Assembly: GCA_011033025.1 (NCBI GenBank)
Contig: WFMF01000672.1
Coordinates: 1-64,000, forward strand
From: Beroe forskalii
Taxonomy: Eukaryota > Ctenophora > Nuda > Beroida > Beroidae
Reading direction: 5' to 3'
Length of the DNA stretch: 64,000 bases
The position numbers and the translations under genes were made by a program. Of the stretch, positions 57,905 through 64,000 are shown one piece after another. Position 1 is the first letter of the stretch. Each line of letters opens with the position of its first letter. The notes beneath the pieces were generated by a model that searched no databases, was not told the origin of the DNA, and worked only from the letters and a program-made list of their open reading frames with translations.

Positions 57905-58668
57905 GGAACTGGGAGTTACAAGGAGGAAGCAATGGCGGTTCACTACAGCAAGGAACATTTGGGAATTTCCCCGGATCTATCCTTCAGACTTTTGGGTACA
58001 GAATCCAACACAGTACTTCGTAAGGTGTATGAGGCACTTTTCATTTACAGCCAAGGACCGGAATTGAATGATAAAGAGGAGTGCAAGGAACTTGAACGAT
58101 TTTTAGTTAAAGGGAATATTGTATAAATTGACGCTGTATATATATTGTATGTATTTGTACATAATTTTTGACACGGTTGTAAGTACCAAGATTTGTATTC
58201 ATGTAAATATCAAGTTGTACAGATTTATCAATTTAACACGTAGTACGATTATCAGCACATACGATCGACGATCATTAATTTGAATTTGATTTTGATACAG
58301 TTTTGATCAGTTTTTCAGTCAATTTTTTAGTTATTCTAGTTTTAGTACGGCAATTTTAGTTGATCAGTATTTAGTATCATGAATTTAATGATAGGTAGTA
58401 ACGAGTTAGTATATGAATCTAGATACCCCTAGAACCCCGTATTTTAAGGTATTTTAAGGTATTTCAAGTTCTTAGGTTAGGCATTACATACTCCGTAGTT
58501 TCAAGAGTTTAGAGTTTATGATTTTATTTTATTCTATATTAATTTATTGTATTTACAGACCTGAAGATGTCGTAGAACGACGAAATTGATTGTCATTAAA
58601 GAACCACATCGTTTTCATTTGTATCTGTACCATTGAGTCAAAAGAGAATTAATAAATTACTCATCAAT
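57905..58668 (+). mobile_element. Inverted tail segment of unit 1
   Basis: Plus-strand copy of the last about 70 codons (AVHYSKEHLGISPDLSFRLL..FLVKGNIV) and the whole 3' untranslated tail. The junction with the truncated coding part is the same in both units (GGGAGTTACAAGG next to AACTGGGAGTT), so it arose once and was copied. Confidence 0.88.
58558..58594 (+). ncRNA. Hammerhead-like motif, locus 3 (Penelope tail)
   Basis: Stem I GAC/GTC (3 bp), CTGAAGA, extra T, stem II GTCGT/ACGAC (5 bp, loop AGA), GAAA, stem III A-T/A-T with a 2-nt loop, then U-U. Repeated at 56295-56331 and 59021-59057 (both minus). Confidence 0.55.
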
Positions 58669-58946
58669 CTCTTATTTCGGGTTGATTCGCTTGTTTCGGG
58701 TTGATTCGCTTGTTTCGGGTTGATTTGCCTTGTTTCGGGTTGTTGTGGGTTGATTCAACTTGTTTCGCCGAAACAAGGCGAAACAAGCCGAAACAAGCGA
58801 ATCCACCCGAAACAAGCGAATCAACCCGAAATTTCGCCTTGTTTCGGCGAAACAAGTTGAATCAACCCACAACAACCCGAAACAAGGCAAATCAACCCGA
58901 AACAAGCGAATCAACCCGAAACAAGCGAATCAACCCGAAATAAGAG
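58669..58946. repeat. CGAAACAAG / GAATCAACC array, copy 4, at the palindrome centre
   Basis: Begins CTCTTATTTCGGGTTGATTC and ends with its complement. It contains several internal dyads and separates the two Penelope-like units; the symmetry centre of the whole structure is near 58808. Confidence 0.92.
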
Positions 58947-61225
58947 ATTGATGAGTAATTTATTAATTCTCTTTTGACTCAATGGTACAGATACAAATGA
59001 AAACGATGTGGTTCTTTAATGACAATCAATTTCGTCGTTCTACGACATCTTCAGGTCTGTAAATACAATAAATTAATATAGAATAAAATAAAATCATAAA
59101 CTCTAAACTCTTGAAACTACGGAGTATGTAATGCCTAACCTAAGAACTTGAAATACCTTAAAATACCTTAAAATACGGGGTTCTAGGGGTATCTAGATTC
59201 ATATACTAACTCGTTACTACCTATCATTAAATTCATGATACTAAATACTGATCAACTAAAATTGCCGTACTAAAACTAGAATAACTAAAAAATTGACTGA
59301 AAAACTGATCAAAACTGTATCAAAATCAAATTCAAATTAATGATCGTCGATCGTATGTGCTGATAATCGTACTACGTGTTAAATTGATAAATCTGTACAA
59401 CTTGATATTTACATGAATACAAATCTTGGTACTTACAACCGTGTCAAAAATTATGTACAAATACATACAATATATATACAGCGTCAATTTATACAATATT
59501 CCCTTTAACTAAAAATCGTTCAAGTTCCTTGCACTCCTCTTTATCATTCAATTCCGGTCCTTGGCTGTAAATGAAAAGTGCCTCATACACCTTACGAAGT
59601 ACTGTGTTGGATTCTGTACCCAAAAGTCTGAAGGATAGATCCGGGGAAATTCCCAAATGTTCCTTGCTGTAGTGAACCGCCATTGCTTCCTCCTTGTAAC
59701 TCCCAGTTCCTTTACTTTCGATGGGAAAATCTACCAACAGATGATTGGACTTTTCATGGGTTGTAAACCCAGCCCCATTGGGGCCATCGTCAGAGTGTAC
59801 ACTTTTGAACGCAGGAGTGTTTACACTGATCCTCATTACCTACCAGTCATGTACGGTAGGTATGTGGATGATGCGGGCACTGTTATCAGAAACGAGGAGT
59901 TTGCCAAGCAGTTCTTTGACAGAATAGCCGAGGAGGACCCAGACAGCAGACTGGCGTGGGAAATTGATTTTCCAGGTTCAGAGGAAAAATTCACTCCGTT
60001 CCTTGGTACTCAGATCAGAGTGGATGGAGAGGGTCAACTTCACCACAAGTACTACCGGAAGCCGCAGAAAAAGGCGATCACCCTTCATAGCAGATCTCAC
60101 CATCCCTACAGAATGAAAGTTGAGACTGCTAAGAACTTTTACCGCACTGCAGAAAAGAGTTGTTCCAGTTCGGAGTTCGTGGAGGAGTCATACGCTATAA
60201 TTGACGACCTGTTAAAGCGTAATGGCTACAACGACCCTCGTTCTCTCCTGGAATACCACCCAAGAAGATCCACTCAAGATGCCCTCTCTCGAGACTCCAA
60301 CCCTGTATGGTTGAAACTCCCATACATATCAGAGGGGGTATCGGATCAAATACAAGTGTTTGTAAAGAACCGCAACCTTCCCATCAAGGTTGTCTTCCTA
60401 CCTGGTATGTCTCTGAGAGACATATTCTGTTGCTCAAGACCGTATGATCGGAGGAAATGCACTTCCAACTCCTGCAACATCTGCTCAAGACTAGAGGAAG
60501 GAAGTGACTGCTCCACTATGTGTCCGATCTACGAGATAACTTGTAACTTGTGTTCAAAACAGTATGTTGGGGAGAGTTCACGGTCACTCAACGAACGATT
60601 GAGTGAACATCTCAGGTTTGCTACGAACCCCACTACTGGGAGTTACAAGGAGGAAGCAATGGCGGTTCACTACAGCAAGGAACATTTGGGAATTTCCCCG
60701 GATCTATCCTTCAGACTTTTGGGTACAGAATCCAACACAGTACTTCGTAAGGTGTATGAGGCACTTTTCATTTACAGCCAAGGACCGGAATTGAATGATA
60801 AAGAGGAGTGCAAGGAACTTGAACGATTTTTAGTTAAAGGGAATATTGTATAAATTGACGCTGTATATATATTGTATGTATTTGTACATAATTTTTGACA
60901 CGGTTGTAAGTACCAAGATTTGTATTCATGTAAATATCAAGTTGTACAGATTTATCAATTTAACACGTAGTACGATTATCAGCACATACGATCGACGATC
61001 ATTAATTTGAATTTGATTTTGATACAGTTTTGATCAGTTTTTCAGTCAATTTTTTAGTTATTCTAGTTTTAGTACGGCAATTTTAGTTGATCAGTATTTA
61101 GTATCATGAATTTAATGATAGGTAGTAACGAGTTAGTATATGAATCTAGATACCCTAGAACCCCGTATTTTAAGGTATTTTAAGGTATTTCAAGTTCTTA
61201 GGTTAGGCATTACATACCCGTAGTT
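58947..61225 (+). mobile_element. Penelope-like element unit 2 (5'-truncated, with inverted tail copy)
   Basis: Mirror of unit 1. A reversed tail segment (58947-59700, minus) joins the plus-strand coding part (about 59707-60853: MIGLFMGCKPSPIGAI, GRYVDD, Cys linker, YVGESSRSLNERLSEHL, ..FLVKGNIV). The frame looks whole from the junction to the end, but the element lacks the early RT motifs. Its tail stops at about 61225. A handful of amino-acid differences from unit 1 (for example SKQYVGES versus LKQYVGES) show the units are separate copies and recent. Confidence 0.9.
59021..59057 (-). ncRNA. Hammerhead-like motif, locus 3 (inverted tail of unit 2)
   Basis: Same motif as at 58558-58594, on the minus strand within the inverted tail segment. 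Confidence 0.5.
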
Positions 61226-61805
61226 TCAAGAACCGGTCTGAGGGCAGACGTCACGAGCTGCGAGCACATAAAAATCGTTGCCCAAATAATTTTTAGAATA
61301 GAATGACAAGCAGGGGTCTGGGGCGGCAGCACCTAGAAGCCAGACGTCTTGAGTAACTAAAATTAACGCCCTAATATGATTTTGTGACTCATCTCTGTTT
61401 GTTGTTTGCTTTCAAACATGTGGAGCCAGATTTTTGGCTCCACTGCAACTGCCATGTCTACATTATTTCAATCTATGTTAGCTAAGATTAGAAGAGATGA
61501 TAATCTTCGGACTCCTGTAGTTTATCAAAACACACTTCTCAATACATGCTTCTTTTTAAGCTGAGTATCAATCAACGTATGACCCAAAGGGATGATAATC
61601 TTCGGATATTTTCAGTTAATTACTTTTTCAAAAGAGAAATAATTCTGATTTAAAATTAGCTGCGCCTTGAAAAGAAATAGATCAAACTCAAAAGCGAAGA
61701 TGATCCTCAGATTGGGTTCATTTTTTATGAGAAAATTGAAAACTTATCTTTGGTCAGAGCCTTATCTTCCCTATGGGAATGAGATTGGACCAAATATGAA
61801 GGGGT
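61226..61805. other. Foreign segment inside the tail of unit 2
   Basis: Replaces about 110 bp of the expected tail, including the hammerhead-like motif. Begins AACCGGTCTGAGGGCAGACG and includes the GGGGTCTGGGGCGGCAGC header of the 52-kb tandem repeat. The Penelope tail resumes at about 61806 (TTTTCATTTGTATCTGTACC) and ends at about 61862. Confidence 0.75.
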
Positions 61806-61904
61806 GTTTTCATTTGTATCTGTACCATTGAGTCAAAAGAGAATTAATAAATTACTCATCAATTGTAATCATGCGACTCTTATTCAATGACCCGATCCGT
61901 GAAA

Positions 61905-62284
61905 TCCGAAATAAGAGAATCAACACGAAACAAGCGAATCAAGCCGAAACAACCCGAATCAAGCCGAATCGACATGAACTACAAGCAGTTTTGCATTTTC
62001 CGTTTGTTTCGGGTTGATTCGCCTTGTTTCGGGTTGGTTCGCTTGTTTCGCCTTGTTTCGCTTGATATGGCAGCAAAAACACGAAACAACCCCGAATCAA
62101 GCCAAAATTTTACTAAAAACTGGAACAACCCGAAACAACCCGAAACAAGCTGAAACAAGCCGAAACAAGCCGAAACAAGTGGAAAATGCAAAACTGCTTG
62201 TTTCGGGTTGTTTCGGGTTGATCCGCTTGTTTCGGGTTGTTTCGCTTGTTTCGAGCTGTTTCGGGTTGTTTCGGCTCGTTTCGC
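61905..62284. repeat. CGAAACAAG array, copy 5
   Basis: Units CGAATCAAGC, CGAAACAACC and the reverse GTTTCGGGTTG, arranged as an inverted repeat around about 62100 (TTTACTAAAAACTGG centre). Both halves share GCAGTTTTGCATTTTCC / GGAAAATGCAAAACTGC. Confidence 0.9.
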
Positions 62285-62954
62285 CTTAGATAGATAGATA
62301 GATAGATAGTTGACGGAAGGCTTACTAAAGCCCCCGTAGTGCCCCCAACACACAGGATTGGAGGACATATATGCCCGACCATACCCTTCCGGAAACATTG
62401 GCCGACATGGTTCCTTGGTGGTATGCGAGCAGTAATCATATTTAGTACTCCAGTGAGTACGTCTCTGCATTAGCATAGCTCTAGTGCAGAGATATGATTG
62501 TGATGACTGCAGTCGGCCCTGTCTCGTGAAACGACATAGGACGTGGGGTCTCTATAACTAGACTGGATCCAGTGTTCTGGTAGTTCCACATGCTCCAACT
62601 GCTGCAACAATGTGCTCAATTTAAAAGTGCCAGCACAGGTCCTCCATTGGCTAGTGCCTACACACAGCCGTACAGGGATGCTTGCACACAGCAATGGGGA
62701 CACCTTACTTGCCAGAGATGCATGTTCATGCTAATTGCTATGCCTGAGAGGGTAGTCCTGAAGAGTTGCTGAAAGGTTTCCTGAAAGGGATGGTTGTTGA
62801 GACTTTTGATTATATAAGGAATTTGACAAGATGTGGTGTACTTTGGTGGGATCTGGGTGTGTTCGTTTGCATCTGTTTGCGATCAAAGTGGAGTTGTGAC
62901 TCATAGTATACCTTGTGTTAATCTGCGTGTCAGATCACCAGTCTCTGGGAGATG
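62285..62954. mobile_element. SINE-like element, copy 2, reversed
   Basis: Reverse copy of 45719-46357 with the (GATA)n end first and CCAGTCTCTGGGAG at the far end; differences are few. It inserted at the edge of a CGAAACAAG array. No clear target duplication seen. Confidence 0.8.
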
Positions 62955-63317
62955 CCTGAAGGGGGAAGAGAGGAGGAAAGTAGCAAGCAAGAAAAGGGAT
63001 CCAAGGGAACTGGGGAAGAAGGGGGTTACAAGGGAAGGAAGAAGTGAGCCAAGGAAATGGGAGCGTGGTGTGAAGTAAGGTGAGGAGGGTGAAAACAGGG
63101 GGGGGGGGAAAGAGAAGTGGGGTGAAATGGACACAGAGCTGGATGAGAGTCAGCTCAGTGTTGCCTGAACCTTAGCGTTACCCGGGGTGCACCTAGCAGA
63201 CCGAAGCTGCTGGAGGGTTGAACAGGACTTACGCTAGCTGCCTCGTGACACAAGAAGTGCCAGAGACAAAACCACCCATAAAGAATATATGCTGCGCATA
63301 TGCTCACAGGGACCCCT
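62955..63317. other. Purine-rich, no gene recognised
   Basis: GGAAGAGAGGAGG, AAGGGAAGGAAG and a 9-G run around 63100; the open frame (RKVASKKRDPRELGKKG) is a by-product of composition. Confidence 0.45.
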
Positions 63318-63442
63318 CGTTTCGCCTTGTTTCGGCTTGTTTCGGAAGGTTTTTGGGTTGGTTCGGGGTGGTTTCGGGTCGTTCCGCTTGTTTCGGCTTG
63401 TTTCGAGGTGGTTTCGCTAGTTCCTGCTTTTAGTATCTACGA
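63318..63442. repeat. CGAAACAAG array, copy 6 (reverse of copy 1)
   Basis: Ends in the complement of GTAGATACTAAAAGCAGGAA found at 29346, so the end of the repeat family is fixed. Cut on its inner side at about 63318. Confidence 0.88.
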
Positions 63443-63448
63443 AATTTC

Positions 63449-63865
63449 CTAGCCCAGGGCAAGGAAAAACAATAGAAATATCAGCACATAGCACAGGGCA
63501 AGGAATAACAATAGAAATAAGGAAATATTAGCATATAGCCCAGGGCAAGGAAAAACAATAGAAATATTAGCATATAGCCCAGGGCAAGGAAAAACAATAG
63601 AAATATTAGCATATAGCCCCGGGCAAGGAAAAACAATAGAAATATTAGCATATAGCCCAGGGCAAGGAAAAACAATAGAAATATTAGCATATAGCCCAGG
63701 GCAAGGAAAAACAATAGAAATATTAGCATATAGTCCAGGGCAAGGAAAAACAATAGAAATATTAGCATATAGCACAGGGCAGGGAAAAACAATAGAAATA
63801 TAAGCATATAGCCCAGGGCAAGGAAAAACAATAGAAATATTAGCAGATAGCCCAGGTGTTATATA
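63449..63865. repeat. Minisatellite, 39-bp unit, about 10 copies
   Basis: Units AGCCCAGGGCAAGGAAAAAC + AATAGAAATATTAGCATAT. As 39 is a multiple of three, two minus-strand frames stay open (ANISIVFPCPGLY; FLLFFLALGYML). The hydrophobic frame mimics membrane segments but is a repeat product. Confidence 0.95.
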
Positions 63866-64000
63866 TCTTTGATTATTATCTGATACTAATAATTGTATTC
63901 CCATAGCCTCTATGTTTTATCATTCCAAATAGAAGTCTTACTGGCTACCTATACAACAAATGGCGACAAGAATAAAGGTTGAACCGCTTTCTCTAACTTG

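Larger units (their letters stand above)
56221..58668 (-). mobile_element. Penelope-like element unit 1 (5'-truncated, with inverted tail copy)
   Basis: Minus-strand element with its tail at 56221 and the coding part up to about 57900, where it is joined head-to-head to a reversed copy of the tail region (57905-58668, plus). The coding part holds the late reverse-transcriptase motifs (FDGKIYQQMIGLFMGCKPSP, GRYVDD), a Cys-rich linker and a GIY-YIG nuclease motif (YVGESSRSLNERLSEHL), the hallmark pair of Penelope-like elements. Early RT motifs are absent. It appears broken about once near the end of its frame. The inverted end copy resembles the pseudo-LTR arrangement known in Penelope elements. 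Confidence 0.9.

Noticed and set aside
57688-59927. Short frames antisense to the Penelope-like coding region
   Set aside because: Shadow frames produced by the inverted tail copies; they end at the head-to-head junctions.
63449-63865. CRISPR-like array
   Set aside because: Units are contiguous tandem repeats with no unique spacers, in animal nuclear DNA; the same applies to the 35-, 22- and 19-bp arrays.
63449-63904. Multi-span membrane protein (FLLFFLALGYML repeats)
   Set aside because: A 39-bp minisatellite read in a hydrophobic frame; all units are nearly identical at the DNA level and another frame is equally open.

Overview
The window is nuclear DNA from an animal that is not a vertebrate, probably an aquatic invertebrate. 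The evidence is intron-split genes with GT/AG splice sites, the ciliary transport gene IFT140, extracellular mosaic proteins (kringle plus laminin-G, PAN plus ricin-like plus sushi, LDLa plus 7TM), TTAGGG-type repeats, and a dense load of Penelope-like, LINE, SINE and foldback elements. I cannot name the species.

Layout. 0.4-3.0 kb: six minus-strand exons of a kringle/laminin-G extracellular protein that runs off the left edge. 3.1-9.5 kb: no gene seen, one small terminal-inverted-repeat insertion. 9.7-19.95 kb: eleven minus-strand exons coding the C-terminal TPR-like half of IFT140; three introns carry minisatellites near an acceptor, and one holds a plus-strand, intronless LDLa/7TM receptor gene (11.8-14.3 kb) whose frame is disrupted twice. 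21.2-22.6 kb: a minus-strand single-exon type I membrane protein. The WD40 half of IFT140 was not found. 26.3-28.96 kb: a small secreted, probably GPI-anchored cysteine-rich gene whose upstream region is duplicated just after it. 29.3-38.9 kb: repeats in visibly poor sequence, with a 100-N gap. 39-50 kb: mobile-element country, including a 1.76-kb foldback transposon with an exact 8-bp target duplication, a SINE-like insertion inside a LINE tail, and one small coiled-coil gene. 52-56 kb: tandem and dispersed repeats and a second 100-N gap. 55.9-62.3 kb: two Penelope-like units in a near-palindrome of about 5 kb, bordered by CGAAACAAG arrays. 63.4-63.9 kb: a 39-bp minisatellite.

The most interesting signal is a recurring hammerhead-ribozyme-like fold (CTGAAGA, variable stem, GAAA, tiny third stem). 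It occurs at the tails of at least three unrelated element sequences, where all three stems close with different base pairs. No retrovirus, LTR element, Polinton, CRISPR array or rRNA gene was recognised.
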